From the NCBI GenBank assembly GCA_964634895.1, contig CAZWJS010000010.1, positions 1-42,202 on the forward strand: a DNA stretch of 42,202 bases, given 5' to 3'. The stretch comes from CG-Epi1 sp964634895. GTDB lineage: Archaea; Thermoplasmatota; Poseidoniia; MGIII; CG-Epi1. Below are positions 8,107 to 16,703 of this stretch, piece after piece. The notes under the pieces are model-generated. The model was not told the DNA's origin and did no database searches. It saw nothing but the letters and a program-made list of their open reading frames with translations. How positions within the stretch are numbered: the stretch's first letter is position 1; each line of letters opens with the position of its first letter. Made by a program: the position numbers and the translations under genes.

Positions 8107-8119
8107 TTCCTAAATAACC
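8107..8119 (+). promoter_or_regulatory. Likely TATA region of tRNA-Leu
   Basis: The 175-nt gap between the agmatinase and tRNA-Leu holds no ORF I can support. It contains AT-rich stretches (AATATTTATGATATT and TCCTAAATAACCG); the second lies 40-50 nt upstream of the tRNA and is a weak TATA-like candidate. Confidence 0.3.
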
Positions 8120-8156
8120 GCGTGCTAAAATAGTGCTCCTTTTGTGGAAACTGTGT

Positions 8157-8243
8157 GCGGGGGTCGCATAGTCTGGCCAATTGCGTCGGACTCAAAATCC
8201 GATCCTTAGTGGTACGTGGGTTCGAATCCCTCCCCCCGCACCA
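8157..8243 (+). tRNA. tRNA-Leu (CAA anticodon)
   Basis: Acceptor stem GCGGGGG pairs fully with CCCCCGC (8233-8239), discriminator A at 8240, encoded CCA at 8241-8243. Anticodon stem TCGGA/TCCGA holds loop CTCAAAA, giving anticodon CAA (Leu, UUG codon). The long variable arm fits class II. The T stem GTGGG/CCCTC has a T-T mismatch at 8217/8231. No intron is seen. Its 5' half matches tRNA-Ser at 275-362. Confidence 0.94.
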
Positions 8244-8246
8244 ATT

Positions 8247-8588
8247 TTATAATTTTATTTGGCACCTAGTTACTATTTTGCCACCTAGTAAATGCACTTT
8301 GACAATTTCTTCAACATCTTTTTCAGGTTCTCTTATGTGATACCAGATCCCTTCAGGGTACACTACAACAGTAGGCCCTTGTTCACAAAAATCTAAACAT
8401 CCAGTTTTGTTTGCCCTTATTTTGGTTGATAAACCCAATTTAGCAATTTTCTCTTTGAATAAAAAGCGTATATGCTTTCCACCTTTGTCAGCACAACATC
8501 CTCTTGGATGAGTTTCACCTCTTTGATTTTCACATATGAAAATATGTTTTTCAAATCCGATAATTGTACGTCCCTTTGGATCGGTCAT
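8247..8588 (-). CDS. Thioredoxin-like [2Fe-2S] ferredoxin domain protein
   Basis: A 113-residue protein of the thioredoxin-fold [2Fe-2S] ferredoxin group. It shows the usual four-cysteine spacing: a first Cys in the N-terminal strand (HIFICENQRG), a second in HPRGCCADKGG, and the pair in KTGCLDFCEQGP. The C-terminal half (VVVYPEGIWYHI, then HLLGGK) is typical of this group and of the ferredoxin-like domains related to NuoE. Electron partner is unknown. The ATG at 8588 overlaps the pdxT stop as ATGA, so translation is coupled; a GTG at 8606 is less likely. The combination with PdxT is not one I can explain by pathway. Confidence 0.85.
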   Translation of the reverse strand: MTDPKGRTIIGFEKHIFICENQRGETHPRGCCADKGGKHIRFLFKEKIAKLGLSTKIRANKTGCLDFCEQGPTVVVYPEGIWYHIREPEKDVEEIVKVHLLGGKIVTRCQIKL

Positions 8589-9124
8589 GATAATTTCTCT
8601 ACCCACATTTCATGAAATTTCAAGTCATCGGTTAACTCCGGATGGAAAGTCAAGGCCATGTGTTTTTCTTGTATACATCCTACTATTTTATTCCCCTCCC
8701 AAGCTATAGGCTCTACGTTTTCTCCAATATTAGTTATTGCTGGCGCTCTTATGAATATCCCATTAAATTTTCCATTGTCTTTAATATCAATTTCTTTTTG
8801 GAATGAATCCTTTTGACGTCCGTAGTAATTCCGGTTTATACCAATGTCAATTTTTTCTAAAGATTCTTCGTTGCTATTGCCCATTAAGATTGCACCAGCA
8901 CAGGTCCCCATAATAGGGATATTTATTTGGTTGATTTTTTTCCAGAGGCCAGTATTTTTTAGTAAATTACGGAGCGTTGTAGATTCTCCACCAGGCATTA
9001 TCAGTCCTTTAAGATTGTCTAGATCAGATTTCTCTTTGATTGGTATTGGTTCTAGGTTCAATCTTTTTATACAAAGTTCATGTTCTGAAACTGCGCCTTG
9101 AAGGGAGAGTATGCCAATTTTCAT
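8585..9124 (-). CDS. pdxT: Pyridoxal 5'-phosphate synthase glutaminase subunit PdxT
   Basis: The glutaminase half of the PdxS/PdxT PLP synthase: it frees ammonia from glutamine for PdxS, which builds PLP from pentose and triose phosphates. The class I amidotransferase signatures are intact: GGEST (45-49), nucleophile C75 in GTCAG, and H161 with E163 in FHPEL. MKIGILSLQG is the canonical N-terminus, so the ATG at 9124 is chosen over an upstream TTG at 9139. Size (179 aa) is normal, slightly short. The partner pdxS is not in this window. The end overlaps the start of the ferredoxin-like gene by four bases. Confidence 0.94.
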   Translation of the reverse strand: MKIGILSLQGAVSEHELCIKRLNLEPIPIKEKSDLDNLKGLIMPGGESTTLRNLLKNTGLWKKINQINIPIMGTCAGAILMGNSNEESLEKIDIGINRNYYGRQKDSFQKEIDIKDNGKFNGIFIRAPAITNIGENVEPIAWEGNKIVGCIQEKHMALTFHPELTDDLKFHEMWVEKLS

Positions 9125-9191
9125 TTTGATAACATACAATTAAAGCCTCTAAAAGAAAGTAGTTGTAATCACTAAAATTTCAATGATAACC

Positions 9192-9199
9192 TTTATATT
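9192..9199 (+). promoter_or_regulatory. TATA box of the giant surface protein gene
   Basis: TTTATATT within AACCTTTATATTAAC is a close match to the archaeal TATA consensus. Normal spacing predicts a transcript start near 9220 and a leader of about 55 nt. An AGGTG Shine-Dalgarno (9263-9267) lies 7 nt before the ATG. Confidence 0.6.
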
Positions 9200-9225
9200 A
9201 ACTTTGCAACGTGGTAAGTACCCTT

Positions 9226-9245
9226 CAATGGGTTTCGACCCGTTG
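9226..9245 (+). promoter_or_regulatory. UUCG-tetraloop stem-loop in the 5' leader
   Basis: CAATGGGT (9226-9233) pairs over 8 bp, with one T-G pair, with ACCCGTTG (9238-9245) around a TTCG loop, a very stable RNA tetraloop. It would lie within a few nt of the predicted mRNA 5' end. A role in mRNA stability is inferred. Confidence 0.65.
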
Positions 9246-9274
9246 ATACAAGGACTCAACCAAGGTGTGTACAT

Positions 9275-12200
9275 ATGCAAGAAACCTATAAAATAGAGAA
9301 TAGAGATTGGGCTGCAAAGCTTTTAGCTGTTGTAGTCGTCGTGACGATGGTCACCAGCACATTTGTGCTGTTTGCACCAGAGGCATCGGCAAGAACCGGA
9401 GAAGAATTAAACTTCGGTTATAGTTTTAAAGATCAAGATAGCGGCGCTTCTTACAGTTGGAGAGAAATTCATCCTTCGAATGGTGGCGGCGGTACTACGC
9501 TGATTACTTATACGACTGATGCTGCTCAAGGCCCTTATGACTTTGCTGACGGCTTTAAGTTCGAAATGTTTGGTCGTGAGTATACCAAATGGGGTAACAG
9601 TGGAGACAATGGATTCATGACTCTCGGCGGAACAGCCGGTAGCATGTGGACTCCATATCACATTCCTTATGCCTCAGCAGGTACAGCAATTTTTGGAGGA
9701 TGGTTTGATGGTGGTTTTTGTTCATCAAAATCTCCGCTTGCTGGCGTATATTATAAATTGGATGGAACTGCTCCTAACAGAGAGTTTATCCTAACATACC
9801 AAGACCAGGTTCATTGGTATCCTTCAGTTACAGGTTGTAACGCACCAGGAGGTACAGACGGACTTACTTGGCAAATTATTCTTCATGAAGGAAGTAATGA
9901 AATTACAATTCAGTGGAAGGATGCTAACGGAGGATATGGTTCAGATGATGAATGGTTGACTTCAGGTATCCAAGGTAAAACTGATGATGGAGTATTAGGT
10001 TTAGAATACATTTATCGTGGTGATCCGGCAGAGCCAGATAACAACGACGTGGTTGTTTTCTCACCACCACCTCCTTTAGAACATGATATGAAACTTAAGA
10101 GTACAGTAATTCCAGATCCCGTCTCTCTAGCAGACCCTAATGTTTTTGGCGCAACTGTGCAGAATCTCGGTGTAAACTGTGATCTTGAAGCAGATGCAGA
10201 TTGTACTCCTCAGCCTGAGACAAATGTCGAAGTAAATGCACAAATTTTCTCCGTAGCTGAGAACGCTAATACATACGCCTTTGATCCAAGCGGTAGCGAT
10301 GATGGATTTGTTAAAATGAGTGCTGCTGACAATAATGCGCTCTGTAGCAGTGATGCTGACTATGCATCAGCCAATACTTGTCTACAAGGTCAAAGTAAAT
10401 GGACCTCAGCCGCTAATGACGGTAAGGGCAATCACAATTATGGAGATGATGGTACTGATGATGGTACTGATGGTGCTTGGTCCTCAGCCCGTAAATCATC
10501 AACTCTTGGCGGAATGCTTAATGACAATCAAAAGATACACAAGCAAAAGGATGGGGCTGCAATTTTAGTTGCAGACAAAGGAACTAACAGTGTTTTATCA
10601 ATAAATCCTTCTTCCCATTCGGCTGAGACTGTTTTGGCATCAGATACAACTTATCTTAGAAATGTGTTGGATGTAACAGATGACGGTACGTATTATTACA
10701 CACTTTCTAGAACAGCTAGTACATATTCATCAACCACATATGTTTGTAAATGGCAAATGTCTGATGGTGCTAAAGTTGGTTGTAACACAGGTTCTGTCAA
10801 GTACGGAGTTGCGTTAACTAACTACGGCGGTGAAGTATTTGCGTTGCAAGGTGGTTCAACTAGCAGTGCCTACCGTAAGGCAATAATCCTAGACGCGTCA
10901 GATAGTAATTTGGCAGCAACAGGTGATACTATCAATTATTACAGTGGTGTATCTGCCTACTCCTACGCGGGCGATATAGATGTTGATGAAGACACTGGCG
11001 ATATGTACATCACTTATCGTGATTTTTATGGTCGTGTAAGAGCATATGAGAGACAAAGTGGTGGCGATTATTGTGCTACTTCATCTTGCTACACACAATA
11101 CTATGCTTACACAAGATACCATCATGGACTTGATGTAGAAGGTGGTTATGCCTATACTACAGGTTACTACTATTCTTCATATTATGGTGGTTTGAGGAAA
11201 GCAGATACTAGCTCTAAGGCAGTTACAACACTATGGTCTTCTTATGGAGATAATTATGGATATAGAGGATCTGTTGCTGTAATGGATGATGGCGACGTAT
11301 ATGTGGCGACAAATTATGCATACAGATATTATTCATTCTCCAACTGGGACGATAAGATATTGCATTATGAATGTTCAACAGGTTGTACATCTTCAGCTTC
11401 AGATGTGCTAGGTCCTAACCCAGCTAGTCTGAGTGCTTTGAGTACTCCAGCATACAACACTGCAGCAGCAATAGGTATGAGCATGTCATTCAAGGTTTCT
11501 TGGCAGTTCTACTATATGTATGAGGGAGCTTACCTTGAAGTAAGTACAGATGGTGGAAGCAACTGGGGACACGTTTCTGAAGACTTGTTCACAAAAGGTG
11601 GATATTATGGAACAACCTATAATACCTATGGTAATCCTTTGGATATAACTAAACCATCTTGGACCTATTATAACACCAATAATAGATACACTTACAATAC
11701 AAACACAGCTCCATGGAAGGAGCAAGAACTTGTTCTTGATAAGTACACTGGATTTAATAGCGTAAAATTCCGTTGGGTTGTAGGTTTCAATCAGTATGAT
11801 AACACCAACTACTATGATTCTTACTTTAGGTTAGATGATGTAGTAGTCACAGTTAAGGAAGCTGACACAAGTTATGCTGATACAACTGAGATAATATCTT
11901 CAATAGATTTCAAGGAAGAGAAAACAGTTTCTTTCTTTGACAGTGAAGAAACAGAATGGATTCCTAAGGACTTAGGTCTTGTAGCAGGTGATACAGTTGC
12001 TGTTTTGGTCAAGGTCAACGACACTATGGGCGATCAGAAAATGATTAACAACAGAGTTGTTGAATTCCGTGAGATTAAATATGTTATCTTCAGCGACGAC
12101 TTTGAAGATGGCGATATGAGTACTGATAAGGGAGATTGGACCTCAGGTTCGGTTTCTTCAGGATCCCCTGATTGGGCAGTGCGAAATCGCGATTCATTTG

Positions 12201-15200
12201 GTGGAACTTATTCACTGGATAGTGGTTTCAAAAATCCAAGTGGTATTAAGCCAGCAGATAATTACGTTGCGACACCAGCTTTAGATTTGAGCATTGCTGT
12301 AGAGGCTACAGCTCAATTTATGATGTCCTATTATGGATATTACACATATGACGGATATCAGGCACAGGTGTCTGAGGATGGTGGAGCTACTTGGGCTATG
12401 ATCAAGCCAGAAGATAGTTCACAGTATTACACAATGGTAAACTCAGCTTACTGGGGTAATCCACTTCGTGGTCAACCAGGTTATAGTTACTATGGAACCT
12501 CAACTGGTTTCACCTATGCACCTGATCCACAGGGATGGATAAAGACCGAAATAGACTTGACACCATACATAGGCCAAAATGATGTGCATCTACGTATAGT
12601 AACAGGTTGGAGTAACTTATGTTGTGGAGCTTACTACCAGACTTTCTTCCGTATGGATGATTTTGCAGTTACTGGTGTTGTTCACATGGATAATGTAGGT
12701 CTTGCAGCACTTGAGCTTCCAGACCCAATTGAAGTAGGTTCGACTCTTCCAATTGGAACTTCCATAATTAATGCAGGTTTGAATGATCAACCAAAAGAAC
12801 ACGCTAAGATGCGTGTCCAATTGGGTCCTATGGGTATCGTTTCTATGGATGATAGTGATGACTTAGAAGGTTATGGAACGCAAATAGCAGCAACTACTGC
12901 AGGTTGGAGCTTAAGCACAGGAACAGAAGGTTGTAACACAACCTATTCATCATGTGGAACTTGGGGTCTTTATGGTGGAGTTAGTGGTTTTGCTTTAGCA
13001 GCAGATACAGGAAGCGGTGTTGAAGGAACTGAGACAGCATGGGGTCCAAACACTAATAGAGATGAATTCCAGATGTATTATGGTGGTGGAAGCAGTCATG
13101 TTACAACACCAAAATATGATTTCAGTGCAGCTCCAGATGATTTGTCATTCACCTTGAAACACAGATACAATTTCGATTACTATTCTGGCATGACGGCCTA
13201 TAATGGCGGTAACGTTCAGGTATCTATCGATGATGGAGTAACTTGGGAATTATTAGAACCAGAGGGCGGATATCCAGGTAGTGTCTATAATTATGCAGGA
13301 TATGGAAACCCACTTTATGGGCAACAAGCTTTCGTACACTGTGGAGACTGTAGTGGAGTTTCAGGTTCGGCAGGTTCAAATCAAGATAAGTACATAGAAT
13401 CGATTTTCGACATGTCAGATTATGTTGGAAATTCTGAAGTACGTATTAAATTCGAAGCTGGAATGTACAGTTATCAGTGGCCTGGTGACGGAGAGCACTG
13501 GAACATAGGAGCTCTAACATTCACAGGAACTGGAATGGAGAAAATTATCTTTTCAAAGACAGAAAAAATTATAGGAACTGGGACTGGTGGAGTCTTTGCT
13601 AGCGGAGAAGCAATTTCAAATTCATGGGATTATGAATTCATAGTTCCAGGAAAATATAAGGTTGTATTCGATGCTTGGCTTGGAGCTCTTCCAGAAGATG
13701 GGGATGACTATGCAGCAGATAATCAGAAATCGGCCGTAAGGGAAACCATGTTTGCAGTAGCTTCAACTACAGCAGATGGCGATAGAGTTACAGCTAATGG
13801 AGGTTCAAATGACCATTACACATCTGTTGTTTATTCAGATGAGTGGACATCTGTCGTAGAAGGCGGTCCAAAAGGTAGTTACAAATGGATTCCTTCTTCT
13901 GTGGCTGCAACAGGTTCTGATTCAGGTGCACCGGTTTGGTACACTGGAATCGATGCATATGGCAGTTCTTACAATGGAGACGATACTAGTCTAGTATCGC
14001 CTGTTTTTGATTTGTCCACAGCATCTTCAGCTAAGTTCATGATGAAACACAGGTTCTCAATGCATGGATTCGAATATGACTGGGGTGGTTACTTCTATGA
14101 TGGAGGCCGTATTGAGATTAGTTCAGACGCCGGTGGAAGTTGGAGTCCGTTAACACCAACATCTGGTGAAACATATCGTGGTTCAATTTACAACTACGCG
14201 TTCTATGGACATCCATTTTACAATCAGCCAGCTTTCATTATGGGTTCATCTGGTGGTGGAGTAACTGGATCTTGGGTAGTATCTGAAGTTAGATTAGATG
14301 ATTATGTAGGCGATGGATTCGACCAAATGCAGATTAGAATAAGATTGGGAGGAACATACTTCGTCAACCCAACAGAATGGCAAGTTGATGACGTAGGTAT
14401 CTATGGTCTTGGTTTTGATTTGAATCAGGATGAAGCAAGTGCACCTTACACTCTAGAATTAGGTCAGGATGGTACAATTAGTACTAAAGTATCGAATTCA
14501 GGAGCTGGTGATCTTGGCCCAAGCGGCGCTGTAAGTGCAGCTTATGCATACGCATATGTTGATGACCTAGACGGTCAAAATATTTGGTCACAGAGCACCT
14601 CTCTTGGTAATCTAGGTCAAGCATACTTTGATGAGGACTGTACGTCGACTCCATGTACATACAGCACCATGACAGGTCAATCAACACCTGTAATGGACTT
14701 CACATTCCCAGGAATTCAAACACCTGGAGTTTACACGGCTGGTGTAAGAATAGCTGATGTTAATGGAGATAGGTTGTCTGACTTGTTTGCTTCTAATAAT
14801 GAACATGAACATATGTTGATAGTTGGTATGGCTGCAGACATGGGGTCGCCTGTTTTAACAGCAGATGATACTTGGTCTGAAGTTACAAATGAGCCTAGTG
14901 AGGTAGGTGATGGAGCTCTGGGAACTTCTTGGGATAAGACAAATTTGAATACCATTATACAACCGATTAGTATTGGTTCGATGTCATATAGTCCAGATAG
15001 TGTGACTGTTCAAGTAGGAACAGTAGTACAGTGGACTAACGAGGACTCCCAAGCGCACACTGTTGCTGACAAAGAGGGTGTTTGGATTGGTTCAGGGCCA
15101 ATGGATCCTGGAGACCAATTCACTAAGGTTTTCTCAGAAGTTGGTACTTACACTTACTACTGTGAATATCATCCGTTGATGGAAGGAACTATCACAGTTG

Positions 15201-16606
15201 TAGCAGATGTTAGAGCTGATCAACAAGTTAGAACAAATTATATGGAAATCTGGTCATCAGAATCATATTTAGTTTTCTGGGCTAACTTTGATTTGGGTTC
15301 AGAGGATTCAATAACAGTTTATGCGCAACCACAAGGTGCTAGCATTGAAGATCTAGATAAAACAATACGAATGGATGAAAAGAATGGTTTCTCAATCATG
15401 GATGGAACCAATCATGAATCGGTTGGCGACTCTTTAGTAGGTAATTCAGATGGCTGGTCTCCTTACTACATGAGTTTGAGTTCAGATAAACTCGCTGCTA
15501 ACTATATCGAATTGGATTATGATCCAGAAGATGAGAATTCCTACTCCTTTGTATTCCGTGCAAGAGGAATAGACGGTTCTGCAGAAATAGGTGGAGTTCA
15601 ATTAATTCGAACAAATGAGTTTGGAGTTTACTTCTCAAAGGAAGACTTTAGTCAGTTAACTTATGAAATATTCCCAAGCTTATCTGTTGATATTACATAC
15701 TTCGCTAAGAATATTGGAACAAAGGACAATACTTTCCAAATGACTCCAGACTTAATCCTGCAAGGTGATACAGATGCAGATGTAGGTTATTGGGAGATTG
15801 CACCTAGTGTGGTTATAGATGGTGAGGCTGTAACGGCAACATCAGATAGTGTTGAGGGAGTAGTTACTTACAGTATCGGTTTAGCTCCAGATGATGAAGC
15901 ACTGATAACAATGAGATTTGTGGCTCCAGATTATAACTCAGCGACAGGTAAACCAGCAGGCGGCAGTAAGTTTGATGTAGATCTAAAACCATTCGATGTT
16001 CAGGGCAATGCATCTCTTAGAGATGATCCAAAAGCAACTTTGTTCATCAAACCATCACAATTCGTTCTTGGTGAGATGTCATTCAACAAGAAAGCTGTGA
16101 TTGAAGGTAGCAATGTGTCTATTACAGTTCAGGCTTGGAATGAGGGTAACTATGCTTCCGATGTTTTGGTAGTTATGTATGCCAAGGATCCAGCTGGAAC
16201 AATGTATCCACAGCTTGGTTTCCGTGCAACTCGTATAGCTTCCACTACAGTTCCATTGATGGAACCTAAGCCGGTAATGGAATCAAAGGGAATCTACAAG
16301 ACTTGGTATGAAGCAACTGCAGTTTGGGATGGGGCAACCATACCAGGTTCTACAGTTCAGGATTATGAAACTGTCGAGATTTATGCATGGATTAATCCAT
16401 TCCCTCTTGAACAAGTTGATAAGGACGCTGGATTCAAACCACAGGATGAGTTCCAAGATCAAGATGATGATAATTCCGCTGAAGGAATTCTAAATATTGT
16501 AAAAGACAAGGCATCTACGCCGTCTTTCGCAGTTGGTCTTCTTGGTATGTCTATGGCTGCATTAGTTGCAGCAATCGGCGCTTCTCTCAGAAGAGAAGAA
16601 GAATAA
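9275..16606 (+). CDS. Giant (2443 aa) multidomain cell-surface protein with cupredoxin domain and C-terminal anchor
   Basis: An export signal (hydrophobic about 15-33, cleavage near APEASA, 34-39) is followed by a beta-sandwich region (about 41-267), a CARDB-like stretch, a propeller-like region (about 430-700, very Tyr-rich), then four copies of an InhA/MAM-like domain (cores near 750, 1025, 1310, 1610; each has a DGG/DAGG..W core, a NPL or HPF turn, and a closing RLDD/RMDD/QVDD strand in three of them). Residues about 1898-1976 form a type I copper domain with ligands H1928, C1963, H1966, M1969. CARDB-like domains follow. The end (TPSFAVGLLGMSMAAL helix, then LRREEE) is a sorting/anchor signal. 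It is probably a major surface or adhesion protein; domain borders are estimates and the role is inferred. Confidence 0.9.
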   Translation: MQETYKIENRDWAAKLLAVVVVVTMVTSTFVLFAPEASARTGEELNFGYSFKDQDSGASYSWREIHPSNGGGGTTLITYTTDAAQGPYDFADGFKFEMFGREYTKWGNSGDNGFMTLGGTAGSMWTPYHIPYASAGTAIFGGWFDGGFCSSKSPLAGVYYKLDGTAPNREFILTYQDQVHWYPSVTGCNAPGGTDGLTWQIILHEGSNEITIQWKDANGGYGSDDEWLTSGIQGKTDDGVLGLEYIYRGDPAEPDNNDVVVFSPPPPLEHDMKLKSTVIPDPVSLADPNVFGATVQNLGVNCDLEADADCTPQPETNVEVNAQIFSVAENANTYAFDPSGSDDGFVKMSAADNNALCSSDADYASANTCLQGQSKWTSAANDGKGNHNYGDDGTDDGTDGAWSSARKSSTLGGMLNDNQKIHKQKDGAAILVADKGTNSVLSINPSSHSAETVLASDTTYLRNVLDVTDDGTYYYTLSRTASTYSSTTYVCKWQMSDGAKVGCNTGSVKYGVALTNYGGEVFALQGGSTSSAYRKAIILDASDSNLAATGDTINYYSGVSAYSYAGDIDVDEDTGDMYITYRDFYGRVRAYERQSGGDYCATSSCYTQYYAYTRYHHGLDVEGGYAYTTGYYYSSYYGGLRKADTSSKAVTTLWSSYGDNYGYRGSVAVMDDGDVYVATNYAYRYYSFSNWDDKILHYECSTGCTSSASDVLGPNPASLSALSTPAYNTAAAIGMSMSFKVSWQFYYMYEGAYLEVSTDGGSNWGHVSEDLFTKGGYYGTTYNTYGNPLDITKPSWTYYNTNNRYTYNTNTAPWKEQELVLDKYTGFNSVKFRWVVGFNQYDNTNYYDSYFRLDDVVVTVKEADTSYADTTEIISSIDFKEEKTVSFFDSEETEWIPKDLGLVAGDTVAVLVKVNDTMGDQKMINNRVVEFREIKYVIFSDDFEDGDMSTDKGDWTSGSVSSGSPDWAVRNRDSFGGTYSLDSGFKNPSGIKPADNYVATPALDLSIAVEATAQFMMSYYGYYTYDGYQAQVSEDGGATWAMIKPEDSSQYYTMVNSAYWGNPLRGQPGYSYYGTSTGFTYAPDPQGWIKTEIDLTPYIGQNDVHLRIVTGWSNLCCGAYYQTFFRMDDFAVTGVVHMDNVGLAALELPDPIEVGSTLPIGTSIINAGLNDQPKEHAKMRVQLGPMGIVSMDDSDDLEGYGTQIAATTAGWSLSTGTEGCNTTYSSCGTWGLYGGVSGFALAADTGSGVEGTETAWGPNTNRDEFQMYYGGGSSHVTTPKYDFSAAPDDLSFTLKHRYNFDYYSGMTAYNGGNVQVSIDDGVTWELLEPEGGYPGSVYNYAGYGNPLYGQQAFVHCGDCSGVSGSAGSNQDKYIESIFDMSDYVGNSEVRIKFEAGMYSYQWPGDGEHWNIGALTFTGTGMEKIIFSKTEKIIGTGTGGVFASGEAISNSWDYEFIVPGKYKVVFDAWLGALPEDGDDYAADNQKSAVRETMFAVASTTADGDRVTANGGSNDHYTSVVYSDEWTSVVEGGPKGSYKWIPSSVAATGSDSGAPVWYTGIDAYGSSYNGDDTSLVSPVFDLSTASSAKFMMKHRFSMHGFEYDWGGYFYDGGRIEISSDAGGSWSPLTPTSGETYRGSIYNYAFYGHPFYNQPAFIMGSSGGGVTGSWVVSEVRLDDYVGDGFDQMQIRIRLGGTYFVNPTEWQVDDVGIYGLGFDLNQDEASAPYTLELGQDGTISTKVSNSGAGDLGPSGAVSAAYAYAYVDDLDGQNIWSQSTSLGNLGQAYFDEDCTSTPCTYSTMTGQSTPVMDFTFPGIQTPGVYTAGVRIADVNGDRLSDLFASNNEHEHMLIVGMAADMGSPVLTADDTWSEVTNEPSEVGDGALGTSWDKTNLNTIIQPISIGSMSYSPDSVTVQVGTVVQWTNEDSQAHTVADKEGVWIGSGPMDPGDQFTKVFSEVGTYTYYCEYHPLMEGTITVVADVRADQQVRTNYMEIWSSESYLVFWANFDLGSEDSITVYAQPQGASIEDLDKTIRMDEKNGFSIMDGTNHESVGDSLVGNSDGWSPYYMSLSSDKLAANYIELDYDPEDENSYSFVFRARGIDGSAEIGGVQLIRTNEFGVYFSKEDFSQLTYEIFPSLSVDITYFAKNIGTKDNTFQMTPDLILQGDTDADVGYWEIAPSVVIDGEAVTATSDSVEGVVTYSIGLAPDDEALITMRFVAPDYNSATGKPAGGSKFDVDLKPFDVQGNASLRDDPKATLFIKPSQFVLGEMSFNKKAVIEGSNVSITVQAWNEGNYASDVLVVMYAKDPAGTMYPQLGFRATRIASTTVPLMEPKPVMESKGIYKTWYEATAVWDGATIPGSTVQDYETVEIYAWINPFPLEQVDKDAGFKPQDEFQDQDDDNSAEGILNIVKDKASTPSFAVGLLGMSMAALVAAIGASLRREEE
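14969..15203 (+). other. Amicyanin-like cupredoxin domain inside the giant protein
   Basis: The segment begins MSYSPDSVTVQVGTVVQW and ends with TYTYYCEYHPLMEGTITVV. The ligand pattern is H1928 (in QAHTV) plus C1963-x2-H1966-x2-M1969, the spacing used by amicyanin-type blue copper proteins. All four ligands are present, so it should bind one copper ion and could carry electrons at the cell surface. Confidence 0.85.
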
Positions 16607-16623
16607 GGAACTGATAAGTCAAA

Positions 16624-16648
16624 TGAAGGAGGCAACAAGCCTCCTTCA
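16624..16648 (+). terminator. Perfect 10-bp stem-loop after the giant gene
   Basis: TGAAGGAGGC (16624-16633) and GCCTCCTTCA (16639-16648) pair without mismatch around AACAA, 17 nt after the stop codon. No T-run follows directly (AACCGG, then TCTATATTTTAG), so it may protect or mark the 3' end rather than act as a classic terminator. Confidence 0.65.
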
Positions 16649-16655
16649 AACCGGT

Positions 16656-16664
16656 CTATATTTT
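16656..16664 (+). promoter_or_regulatory. TATA box for the rhomboid gene
   Basis: CTATATTTT lies about 44 nt upstream of the rhomboid ATG and just after the stem-loop that ends the previous gene, indicating an independent promoter with a leader of about 15-20 nt. Confidence 0.4.
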
Positions 16665-16703
16665 AGCGTCAGCTTTAATGCAGTCTAGTTAAAGGTCGTT
16701 AAT

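Noticed and set aside
12617..12820. Minus-strand open frame inside the giant surface gene, also 11486-11725, 14484-14687 and 14731-14955
   Set aside because: Shadows of a strongly coding plus-strand gene with clear domain homology; products are low in recognisable features and have no promoter or ribosome site.
9275..16606. Giant gene as a CRISPR-like or tandem-repeat DNA array
   Set aside because: The repeats are visible at protein level only (InhA-like domains); DNA copies are diverged and there are no regular spacers.
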